This document shows positions 17,223 through 24,669 of a DNA stretch of 64,000 nucleotides, one piece after another. The DNA is from Burkholderia sp. Ax-1719. Lineage in GTDB: Bacteria > Pseudomonadota > Gammaproteobacteria > Burkholderiales > Burkholderiaceae. Within the stretch, counting starts at the first letter, position 1; each line of letters begins with the position of its first letter. The notes under the pieces were generated by a model that saw only the letters and a program-made list of their open reading frames with translations, did not search any database and had not been told where the DNA came from. A program made the position numbers and the translations under genes. The DNA is taken from NCBI RefSeq assembly GCF_011753055.1, contig NZ_VWWJ01000001.1, positions 124,001-188,000 of the forward strand, in the 5' to 3' direction.

Positions 17223-17241
17223 ACAGTTATTTTGTAACTGT
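17223..17241. promoter_or_regulatory. Inverted repeat operator upstream of cntA
   Basis: ACAGTTATTTTGTAACTGT is a perfect 7-bp inverted repeat with a 5-base spacer, 62 bases before the cntA start. It is flanked by further GTTAAC (17215-17220) and CAGTTAAT elements. The size and symmetry suit a LysR- or XRE-type dimer. Which regulator binds is not known. Confidence 0.55.
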
Positions 17242-17302
17242 CAGTTAATTTCAAGCGCGATTCTCCCACAGCACTCTCATAGAACTCACTGCGGCGGACC
17301 CC

Positions 17303-18451
17303 ATGACCTATCTCCCGATCGAATTCCACAAGCAACCCGACCTGCCGAAGCTGCCGGCCGACTTCTGCGCCAATCCAGATCTCGCCTGGACCATCCCGGC
17401 GAGCTACTACACGGCCGAATCGGTCTATAAGGCGGAAGAAAAGCGCATCTTCGAGGACACCTGGATCTGCGTCGCGCATCGCAGCGAACTGGCGGAAGCC
17501 AACGCCTACGTCACGCGCGAAATCGTCGGCGAAAGCATTCTGCTCGTGCGGGGCAAGGACAAAGTGCTGCGCGCGTTCTATAACGTCTGCCCGCATCGCG
17601 GCCATCAACTGCTCGAAGGCAGCGGCAAGGCCAAGAACGTCATCACCTGTCCGTACCACGCGTGGGCGTTCAAGCTCGACGGCGCACTCGCGCACGCCAA
17701 CAACTGCGATCACGTGCAGTCGTTCGACAAGGAAAACTCCACGCTCGTACCGGTGCGCGTGGAGGAATACGCGGGCTTCGTGTTCATCAACCTGAACCCG
17801 AACGCCGACGGCGTGGAAGCGCAGTTGCCGGGTCTGGAAGCCAGCCTGCGCAACGCCTGCCCCGTGATCGACGACCTCAAGCTGGCCGCGCGCTTCGTTA
17901 CTGAAACACCCGCCAACTGGAAGTCGATCGTCGACAACTACCTTGAGTGCTATCACTGCGGCCCGGCCCACCCCGGCTTTTCGGACTCGGTCAAGGTCGA
18001 CCAGTACACGCATACGCTGCACGGCAAATGGACGCTGCAGTTCGGCCACGCCCAGTCGTCGGAGCGCTCGTTCAAGCTCGATCCGTCGATCACGGACCCG
18101 AGCTTCCACGGCTACTGGGCCTGGCCGTGCACGATGTTCAACGTGCCGCCGGGCAGCAACTTCATGACGGTCATCTATGAATTCCCGATGAGCGCCGAAG
18201 TCACGCTGCAGCACTACGACATCTACTTCCTCAACGACGAGCCGACCGAAGAACAGCAAAAGCTGATCGAATGGTATCGCACCGTGTTCCGCCCGGAAGA
18301 CCTGCGCCTGGTCGAGAGCGTGCAAAAGGGCCTGAAATCGCGTGGCTATCGCGGACAGGGCCGCATCATGGTCGATGAAAAGCGCAGCGGCATCAGCGAG
18401 CACGGCATCGCGCACTTCCACAACCTGCTCGCGCAGCACTACCAGGACTAA
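17303..18451 (+). CDS. cntA: Carnitine monooxygenase, oxygenase subunit CntA/YeaW
   Basis: A 382-residue Rieske oxygenase that follows E. coli YeaW closely over its length (for example FCANPDLAWTIPA, WICVAHRSELA, FRPEDLRLVESVQKGLKSRG, ISEHGIAHFHNLLAQ). Rieske ligands are C96/H98 and C116/H119. The bridging residue is E215, as in CntA, where a glutamate replaces the usual aspartate, with Fe ligands H218 and H223. The family splits L-carnitine with O2 into trimethylamine and malic semialdehyde; gamma-butyrobetaine and choline are reported alternative substrates. First gene of cntA-dehydrogenase-cntB. Confidence 0.95.
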   Translation: MTYLPIEFHKQPDLPKLPADFCANPDLAWTIPASYYTAESVYKAEEKRIFEDTWICVAHRSELAEANAYVTREIVGESILLVRGKDKVLRAFYNVCPHRGHQLLEGSGKAKNVITCPYHAWAFKLDGALAHANNCDHVQSFDKENSTLVPVRVEEYAGFVFINLNPNADGVEAQLPGLEASLRNACPVIDDLKLAARFVTETPANWKSIVDNYLECYHCGPAHPGFSDSVKVDQYTHTLHGKWTLQFGHAQSSERSFKLDPSITDPSFHGYWAWPCTMFNVPPGSNFMTVIYEFPMSAEVTLQHYDIYFLNDEPTEEQQKLIEWYRTVFRPEDLRLVESVQKGLKSRGYRGQGRIMVDEKRSGISEHGIAHFHNLLAQHYQD

Positions 18452-18461
18452 GGGACCGACG

Positions 18462-19922
18462 ATGACTTCGCTGCAACATCCCGGCCTGTTCCGCCAGCAG
18501 GCTTACGTCGACGGCCAGTGGTGCAACGCGCACGACGGCGCGACGCTCGACGTCACCAATCCCTCAACGGGCGAGCGCATCGCCAGCGTGCCGAACATGG
18601 GCGCCAGCGAAACGCGCGCGGCCATCGAAGCCGCCCAGCGGGCCCTGCCCGGCTGGCGCGCGACCACCGCAAAGGAACGCGCGCGCCTGCTGCGCAACTG
18701 GTTCGAGCTGGTCATGGCGAATCAGGAAACGCTCGCTGAACTGATGACGCGCGAGCAAGGCAAACCGCTCGCGGAAGCGCGCGGCGAAATCGCCTACGCG
18801 GCCTCGTTCATCGAATGGTTCGCCGAGCAAGCCAAGCGCATCGACGGCGACGTGATCCCCAGTCCGAATCCGGATCAGCGCCTTGTCGTGACGAAGGAAC
18901 CCATCGGCGTGTGCGCTGCCATCACGCCGTGGAACTTCCCGGCAGCGATGATCACGCGCAAGGCCGCGCCCGCGCTCGCCGCGGGCTGCACGATGGTGGT
19001 CAAGCCCGCCAACGAAACGCCGCTTTCTGCGTTCGCACTCGCGGCGCTCGCCGAACAGGCCGGCATTCCGGCGGGCGTGCTCAATATCGTCACCGGCAGA
19101 TCGCGCGAAATCGGTCTGGAGATGACCTCCAGCCCGCTGGTGAAGAAGCTCAGCTTCACGGGTTCGACCGAAGTGGGTCGCCTGCTGATGCGCCAGTGCT
19201 CGGACACGGTCAAGAAAGTCTCGCTCGAACTGGGCGGCAATGCGCCCTTCATCGTGTTCGAGGACGCCGATCTGGACGCCGCCGTGGAAGGCGCACTGCT
19301 TTCGAAGTATCGCAACGCGGGCCAGACCTGCGTATGCGCGAACCGCTTCTATGTGCACGACTCGCTTTACGACGCTTTCTGCGAACGCTTTGCGGCGCGT
19401 GTGGCGGCCTTCAAGGTCGACGATGGATTCGCGGATGGCGTGAACATCGGCCCGCTCATTACCGAAGCGGCGCGCGACAAGGTCGACGGCCTCGTGCGCG
19501 ACGCTGTTTCGCAAGGGGCGCGCGTGGTCACGGGCGGTACGCGCCATGCACGCGGCGGCAACTTCTATGCGCCGACCGTGCTGGCCGATGCAAAGCCCGG
19601 CATGGCCGTGCTCAGCGAAGAAATCTTCGGACCGGTCGCGCCCATCGTGCGCTTTTCGAGCGACGCCGAAGTGGTGCAGCTTGCCAACGACTCGATCTAC
19701 GGCCTGGCCGCCTACTTCTACAGCCGCGACATCGGCCGTATCTGGCGCGTGGCGGAGCAACTGGAGTACGGCATCGTGGGTATCAACACGGGACTGATCT
19801 CCAACGAAGTCGCGCCGTTCGGCGGCGTCAAGCAGTCGGGCATTGGCCGCGAAGGCTCGAAGTACGGCATCGAGGATTACCTGTCGATCAAGTACCTCTG
19901 CATGGGCGGCGTGACGCGTTAA
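18462..19922 (+). CDS. NAD(P)-dependent semialdehyde dehydrogenase (GabD-like; probable malic semialdehyde dehydrogenase)
   Basis: A 486-residue aldehyde dehydrogenase of the succinate-semialdehyde group. Motifs are FTGSTEVGR (232-240), the general base E256 in LELGGN, and the catalytic C290 in NAGQTCVCANR. It starts 10 bases after cntA and precedes cntB, so its natural substrate is most likely the malic semialdehyde released by CntA, which it would oxidise to malate. The family name alone would suggest succinate semialdehyde; the assignment to malic semialdehyde comes from context. Confidence 0.9.
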   Translation: MTSLQHPGLFRQQAYVDGQWCNAHDGATLDVTNPSTGERIASVPNMGASETRAAIEAAQRALPGWRATTAKERARLLRNWFELVMANQETLAELMTREQGKPLAEARGEIAYAASFIEWFAEQAKRIDGDVIPSPNPDQRLVVTKEPIGVCAAITPWNFPAAMITRKAAPALAAGCTMVVKPANETPLSAFALAALAEQAGIPAGVLNIVTGRSREIGLEMTSSPLVKKLSFTGSTEVGRLLMRQCSDTVKKVSLELGGNAPFIVFEDADLDAAVEGALLSKYRNAGQTCVCANRFYVHDSLYDAFCERFAARVAAFKVDDGFADGVNIGPLITEAARDKVDGLVRDAVSQGARVVTGGTRHARGGNFYAPTVLADAKPGMAVLSEEIFGPVAPIVRFSSDAEVVQLANDSIYGLAAYFYSRDIGRIWRVAEQLEYGIVGINTGLISNEVAPFGGVKQSGIGREGSKYGIEDYLSIKYLCMGGVTR

Positions 19923-19952
19923 TTCAAGCGCGCAGCGCACGTTGCCTGGCAT

Positions 19953-19979
19953 GCGGATGCGGTCCTGGATCGCATCCGC
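19953..19979 (+). other. Intercistronic hairpin between dehydrogenase and cntB
   Basis: GCGGATGCG and CGCATCCGC form a perfect 9-bp stem with a 9-base loop in the 122-base gap between the two genes. No T-run follows. It may stabilise or process the mRNA, or partly attenuate cntB expression. Confidence 0.5.
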
Positions 19980-20044
19980 CATTTAACCGAATCCCGAAAC
20001 ACCCGCCCGCGAACAACGCGCTGAAAGCGGTAAAGGAAAGCACC

Positions 20045-21007
20045 ATGAATGCCCGCGAATCGATCACTGTCGACGTTGTCGCCGTCGAGCCACTCACTCC
20101 GCTCATCAAGCGCTTCACGCTTGCGCTGCCCGACGGCGCGCCACTGCCCGCTTTCAGCGGCGGCGCCCACGTGCTGGTGTCGATGCAGGACGGCGAGCAG
20201 TGGCATCACAACGCGTATTCGCTGCTCAGCTCGCCGCATGACACGCGCCAGTATCAGATCGCCGTGCGGCGGGAAGAAGCGTCGCGGGGCGGATCGGCTT
20301 TCATGCATGAGCGCGTGCAGGTAGGCACGCGCCTGGCGATTGGCACGCCTGCGAATCTTTTTGAACTCGCCAAAGGCGCGAAAAAGCATGTGTTTATTGC
20401 GGGTGGGATTGGGATAACGCCGTTTCTTGCACAGTTGCAGGAGCATGCGGCTGGCGATCTTGATCTTGAATTGCATTACGCGTATCGCAGCGCTGAGCAT
20501 GGTGCGTTTGTTGATGAGCTTGCTGCTGGTCCGCATGCTGCCAGCGTTTTTTGCTATGTCGACAGTGACGGGCAGCGGCTTGATTTGCTCAAGCTTTTCA
20601 AAGGTCTTCCAGCTGATGCGCATGTTTATGTGTGCGGTCCGCAAGGGCTCAATGATGCTGTTTATGCAAATGCCGCGCTGCTGGGCTGGCCTCGGGCGCA
20701 GTTGCATTCGGAGCAGTTTGCTGCGGGCGATACCGGTGGGAAGGCTTTTACTGTGGTGCTTGCGAAGTCGGGTATCGAGGTGGAAGTTGGTGAGGATGAG
20801 ACTATTCTCAAGGCGATTGAGCGTGTGGGTGTGACGGTGGAATCGCTGTGTCGCGAAGGGGTGTGTGGGACGTGTGAGGTCGCAATTCTCGAAGGCGAGG
20901 CCGATCATCGGGATCAGTATCTGGATGATGATGAGAAGGCGGCGCAGAAGACGATTTTGTTGTGTGTTTCGCGGGCGCGGGGTGCCCGGATTGTTGTTGA
21001 TCTTTGA
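20045..21007 (+). CDS. cntB: Carnitine monooxygenase reductase CntB/YeaX
   Basis: A 320-residue electron-transfer protein of the phthalate-dioxygenase-reductase type. It has a flavin domain (HNAYSLLSSP, 55-64), an NAD domain (AGGIGITPF, 119-127; YVCGPQGL, 195-202), and a C-terminal plant-type [2Fe-2S] domain with C269, C274, C277 and C307. It passes electrons from NAD(P)H to CntA. The protein looks intact, but its codon usage changes sharply: from about codon 100 onward C-ending codons are replaced by T- and G-ending ones as the gene approaches repeat R1 (see findings). Confidence 0.94.
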   Translation: MNARESITVDVVAVEPLTPLIKRFTLALPDGAPLPAFSGGAHVLVSMQDGEQWHHNAYSLLSSPHDTRQYQIAVRREEASRGGSAFMHERVQVGTRLAIGTPANLFELAKGAKKHVFIAGGIGITPFLAQLQEHAAGDLDLELHYAYRSAEHGAFVDELAAGPHAASVFCYVDSDGQRLDLLKLFKGLPADAHVYVCGPQGLNDAVYANAALLGWPRAQLHSEQFAAGDTGGKAFTVVLAKSGIEVEVGEDETILKAIERVGVTVESLCREGVCGTCEVAILEGEADHRDQYLDDDEKAAQKTILLCVSRARGARIVVDL

Positions 21008-21038
21008 TTTTGATTTTGACTTTGGGTTTGTGTGGGTT

Positions 21039-21551
21039 GGCATTTCCTTGATTTCTTGTCGGTATGCAAGCGTTGCCCCTGTGCGGGGCGGCACCTACTT
21101 TCTTTGCCGCGGCAAAGAAAGATAGGCAAAGAAAGCCGCTCACACCGCCAATGTGACGCCGTCCACCACTCGCCCACCAACAGAGTGGTGACTGGGCATT
21201 GCTCGCACCACTAGCCGTAAAACAGAGTGACAAAGGACTCATACATCCCGTTGCCCGCTGCGCTCGCAACGGTTGGGTATGCGAGGTAAGTCGCAAACCT
21301 TCGGTTTGCGTTATGCCCCACGGGGCGCAGAGCGCCCCCGGATGTGCGGGCGTTTCCACTCTGTTGTTGGGCGCGTGGTGCGCGCGCTGCCCGGGCGCCA
21401 CTCCGCAATAAGGCGGTAGGCGTACCGCGAAGCACTGGCGGTTTAAGCGGCTTTCTTTTCCCCCCTTTTCTTTGCCGCTGCAAAGAAAAGGGGGGGCCGC
21501 CCCGCACAGGGGCAACGCTAATAGACCACCACGCTCACAAGTAAACGCGCC
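21039..21551 (+). repeat. Nested inverted-repeat element, copy R1 (~513 bp)
   Basis: About 110-bp imperfect terminal inverted repeats (about 21039-21150 and 21436-21551) share the outer core AGCGTTGCCCCTGTGCGGGGC. Each holds its own palindrome; the left one at 21099-21120 is perfect over 22 bases around GCCGCGGC. The roughly 285-bp core also contains hairpins, including a perfect 8-bp stem at 21292-21310, and an inner inverted pair based on CCAACAGAGTGG. A homologous copy, R2, lies at 35894-36406 in the opposite orientation. No transposase or credible gene is inside. The outer limits are approximate. Confidence 0.85.
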
Positions 21552-21679
21552 ACCGCCCAAAGGCCACCCCTCACTCAATCCGCTAAACTACCACCTCAAC
21601 CCGCCAATTCCGCGCAGCGCCCCTTAAAAACCGCGGCGCCCAGCCGCCCACCCGCGCGACACGTCACAGAGGGAAATGG

Positions 21680-22756
21680 ATGTCCGAGGATACGTTCGCG
21701 TTCCGTCTCAAGGTTCTACTCGAGCACAAGAAGCTGAGTCTTCAGCAAGTGGCCGACGCCGTCGGCATTTCGCGTCCCGCCGTGCACAAGTGGACACGCG
21801 GCGGCGAAATCGACTATTCGAATCTGCGCCGCCTCGCGGCTTTTCTCGACGTGAACTGGGTCTGGCTGCGTTACGGCGATGAAGCCGTGCGCGATCTCGG
21901 CATCGCAGGCACCACCGAGCTGCCCATGACCGATCTGCGCCGGCGCTATACCGCCGAAATCATGTCGAACGAGGCCCGCATGAAGCAGGCCCAGGAGTCG
22001 GCCGGTATCGTCACCTGGGAATGGAATCTCGTCACCGACGAACTGATCTATTCGAGCAACTGCGAAAAGCTCTACGGCCGCGAACTGCGCAGCAACGACG
22101 AATTCTGGGAAATCCTTCATCCCGAAGACGCGATCTGGCTGACGCCCGACGCGCTCAAAGACGTGGTCGCCAGCAAGGCGCCGCGGGTATGGGACTTCCG
22201 CATCATCCTGCCCGATGGGCAGATCCGCTGGATCGAATCTCGCGTCGCAACGCTGCTCGACGATGCGGGCCGCCCGGTGCGCGTGGTCGGTACCACTATC
22301 GACATCAGCGCGCGCAAGGAAGCGGAATCCGCGCAGTCAGGTCGCCTGCAACTGCTCAACGACGCCGCACGCATCGCGGGCGTAGGCGCGTGGCGCTGGC
22401 TGCGCGCGCAGGACGCGTTGATCGTCACGGATGAATGGTGCCGGTTGTTCGGCATCGATCTGCGGCACTCGCCGCGCCATTATGTCGAGCTATCGCAGCA
22501 TATTCACCCCGACGATCGCGCTGCCCGCGAGGCGGCGGTGAATGACGCGCTGATACGGCGAGCCGATTATCGGGTGCTGTATCGTGCGTCGCTGCCCGAC
22601 GATACGTGGCGGCTCATAGTCGAGCAGGGTCAGGCGCGCGTGGCTCCGCATGGCGAGGATGTCTGGCTCACCGCGCTGTGCCGCGCCGCCCAGCCGGCGG
22701 ACATGCAGAATTTTGCCCAGCCCGTTGCGGAAGACGGCGCACCCGACAATAAGTAA
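21680..22756 (+). CDS. XRE-type HTH regulator with two PAS domains
   Basis: A 358-residue cytoplasmic protein. Residues about 5-65 are a Cro/C1-type helix-turn-helix (LSLQQVADAVGISRPAVHKWTRGGEI). Two PAS folds of the PAS_3 type follow, at about 95-215 (ending GRPVRVVGTTIDISARKEAE) and about 225-335 (HPDDRAAREAAV). No kinase, cyclase or output domain is attached, so the PAS domains probably sense a small ligand or redox state directly for DNA binding. GAGGGAAATGG precedes the ATG. It lies beyond R1 from cntB; a role in carnitine control is only suggested by position. Confidence 0.85.
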   Translation: MSEDTFAFRLKVLLEHKKLSLQQVADAVGISRPAVHKWTRGGEIDYSNLRRLAAFLDVNWVWLRYGDEAVRDLGIAGTTELPMTDLRRRYTAEIMSNEARMKQAQESAGIVTWEWNLVTDELIYSSNCEKLYGRELRSNDEFWEILHPEDAIWLTPDALKDVVASKAPRVWDFRIILPDGQIRWIESRVATLLDDAGRPVRVVGTTIDISARKEAESAQSGRLQLLNDAARIAGVGAWRWLRAQDALIVTDEWCRLFGIDLRHSPRHYVELSQHIHPDDRAAREAAVNDALIRRADYRVLYRASLPDDTWRLIVEQGQARVAPHGEDVWLTALCRAAQPADMQNFAQPVAEDGAPDNK

Positions 22757-22783
22757 GGGCGCGGTCGTTTTTCGTCCGTCGTG

Positions 22784-23140
22784 TCATGCCTCGCGCGCAT
22801 TGACCCGCACCATCGCGTCCACCGCGGCCGCCACATCCGGATCCAGTTGCGGCCAGCGGTCGAACTGCACCTCGACAACCGGACGTGCGCGCAGTTGACG
22901 CACCGCCGCCGCTCCACCAGCCGCTTCCGGCGGCGCCTTGCCATAGCGATAAACCAGCGTGCGACGCGGCGCGACCACCTCCGCCACGTGCACGATGCCC
23001 GCGTCCATCCACGTCCGCAGTAGCGCGCGCACGTTGCGAACATCGGCCCGCGCGGCCACCGCCAGCTCCGACGTCGTACCGCTCACGCCGCCCTGCATCG
23101 CCTCGATCAGGCGCTGCTCCCACTCCCCCTTCTCACGCAT
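22784..23140 (-). CDS. Small putative winged-helix protein
   Basis: A 118-residue protein with an N-terminal helix-turn-helix-like region (LAVAARADVRNVRALLRTWMDAGIVHVAEV, about residues 26-55) followed by a basic wing-like strand (RRTLVYRYG) and a variable tail. It could be a small winged-helix DNA-binding protein. No named family is recognised. A purine-rich GGGGAGTGAGGG directly precedes the ATG. It is convergent with the XRE-PAS gene, 27 bases away. Confidence 0.6.
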   Translation of the reverse strand: MREKGEWEQRLIEAMQGGVSGTTSELAVAARADVRNVRALLRTWMDAGIVHVAEVVAPRRTLVYRYGKAPPEAAGGAAAVRQLRARPVVEVQFDRWPQLDPDVAAAVDAMVRVNAREA

Positions 23141-23261
23141 CCCTCACTCCCCGGTCATGCACGCAAAGGATCAACGCTAACCCGGCCGGGCGCGGCTCCA
23201 TCCTGAAATACGGGCGCTTGCGCTCTTCAGCACGGGAAGCAGGATCAACGCGACACCATGC

Positions 23262-23304
23262 AAAAACGGCAGGAAGCGCGGCGGTGAAGCCGCGCGTCCT
23301 GCCG
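23262..23304 (-). terminator. Rho-independent terminator of the D-malate dehydrogenase gene
   Basis: On the minus strand a GC-rich stem, formed by CGGCAGGA with TCCTGCCG and GCGCGGC with GCCGCGC around a short loop, is followed by five T residues. It begins 37 bases after the dehydrogenase stop codon. Confidence 0.82.
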
Positions 23305-23341
23305 TCCGGGACTGCGTCGAAAGATGTGCGCTGCGCCAGGC

Positions 23342-24421
23342 TTAGAGCGCGAGCGCGACCGCCTGCCCCACGTCGCCCGTCTTCGCCGCGCCGCCCATAT
23401 CCGGCGTGCGCGGGCCTTCCACCAGCACCTTTTCGATCGCCTGCATGATCGCATCGTGTGCGGCCTTGAACTGCGCATCGCCGTTGCCGAGGAAGTCGAG
23501 CATCATCGCGCCCGACCAGATCATCGCGATCGGGTTAGCAATCGCCTTGCCGAAGATATCGGGCGCGGAGCCATGCACCGGTTCGAACAGCGACGGGAAC
23601 GTGCGCTCCGGGTTCAGGTTCGCCGATGCCGCCAGGCCGATCGTGCCGGTACACGCCGGGCCCAGATCCGAAAGAATGTCGCCGAAAAGATTCGACGCCA
23701 CCACCACGTCGAAGCGGTCCGGCTGCAGCACGAAGCGCGCGCACAGGATGTCGATGTGCTGCTTGTCCCACTTCACGTCCGGGTAGGCCTCGGCCATCGC
23801 GGCAACGCGTTCGTCCCAGTACGGCATGCTGATCGAGATGCCGTTCGACTTGGTGGCCGCCGTGAGCTTCTTGCGGCCACGCTGGTTGGCCAGTTCGAAT
23901 GCGTACTTGAGGATGCGGTCCACGCCCTGGCGCGTGAACACCGATTCCTGCAGCACGAATTCACGATCCGTGCCTTCGAACATCTTGCCGCCCACCGAGC
24001 TGTACTCGCCTTCGGTGTTCTCGCGCACCACGAAGAAGTCGATGTCGCCGGGCTTGCGGTTGGCGAGCGGGCACGGCACGCCAGGCAGCAGACGCACCGG
24101 ACGCAGGTTCACGTACTGGTCGAATTCGCGGCGGAACTTGAGCAGCGAGCCCCACAGCGAGATGTGATCGGGCACCTTGTCCGGCCAGCCGACCGCGCCG
24201 AAGTAGATCGCATCGAAGCCCTTGAGCGTGGCGAACCAGTCGTCCGGCATCATCTTGCCGTGTTCGAGGTAGTAGTCGCAGCTGGCCCAGTCGAAGTGCG
24301 TGAATTCGATCGACAGGCCGAATTTCGCGGCCGCCGCTTCTACCACGCGCACGCCCTCGGGCATCACTTCCTGGCCGATGCCGTCGCCTGCGATCGCCGC
24401 GATGCGGTAGGTCTTGCTCAT
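23342..24421 (-). CDS. dmlA: D-malate/tartrate dehydrogenase (decarboxylating)
   Basis: A 359-residue member of the isocitrate/isopropylmalate dehydrogenase family. It opens with IAAIAGDGIGQEV, has the substrate loop LRPVRLLPG, and carries NTEGEYSSVGGKMFEGTDRE, the signature of the tartrate/D-malate branch, plus GDILSDLGPACTGTIGLAAS. It oxidises (R)-malate to pyruvate and CO2 with NAD+. L-carnitine cleavage would yield the (R) form of malate, so this enzyme fits as the last step of the nearby carnitine route. GGAGAACGAGAC precedes the ATG. An intrinsic terminator follows. Confidence 0.9.
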   Translation of the reverse strand: MSKTYRIAAIAGDGIGQEVMPEGVRVVEAAAAKFGLSIEFTHFDWASCDYYLEHGKMMPDDWFATLKGFDAIYFGAVGWPDKVPDHISLWGSLLKFRREFDQYVNLRPVRLLPGVPCPLANRKPGDIDFFVVRENTEGEYSSVGGKMFEGTDREFVLQESVFTRQGVDRILKYAFELANQRGRKKLTAATKSNGISISMPYWDERVAAMAEAYPDVKWDKQHIDILCARFVLQPDRFDVVVASNLFGDILSDLGPACTGTIGLAASANLNPERTFPSLFEPVHGSAPDIFGKAIANPIAMIWSGAMMLDFLGNGDAQFKAAHDAIMQAIEKVLVEGPRTPDMGGAAKTGDVGQAVALAL

Positions 24422-24669
24422 GTCTCGTTCTCCGTTGCTGTGTTCTTTACCTGATCCGGCGCGCCCCACTGGCGCGCTTCGATAGCTGCAAGCATGCCTC
24501 AGTTGAGGCGGGAACATTAGCCCCCGAGGCGTGGAGACATTAAACACGATTCGTGAACAAAACGGGATCGAGCGCCGCGCAGCAAAGTGTGCGATACAGT
24601 GCGATATTCCACGCAACGTATTTCACCAATCGACTTCAATCCCTGCACGGCATTGAATCGCGCTCATCT

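Larger units (their letters stand above)
16860..17302. promoter_or_regulatory. Divergent promoter region between NCS1 permease and cntA operons
   Basis: A 443-bp gene-free region. It is more AT-rich than its surroundings, especially at 17040-17290, and carries two clusters of GTTAAC-type elements (listed separately) plus GGTTATCC at 16964-16971 with its complement GGATAACC at 17171-17178. No reading frame of interest is seen. It must contain promoters for both the NCS1-porin-LysR-Rieske operon and the cntA operon. Confidence 0.7.

Noticed and set aside
20808..21578. Short frames across R1 (and 35614-36244 across R2) with Arg/Gly/Lys-rich products
   Set aside because: They run through palindromes and terminal repeats, overlap on both strands, and differ between the two copies. 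Conserved structure, not protein, explains them.
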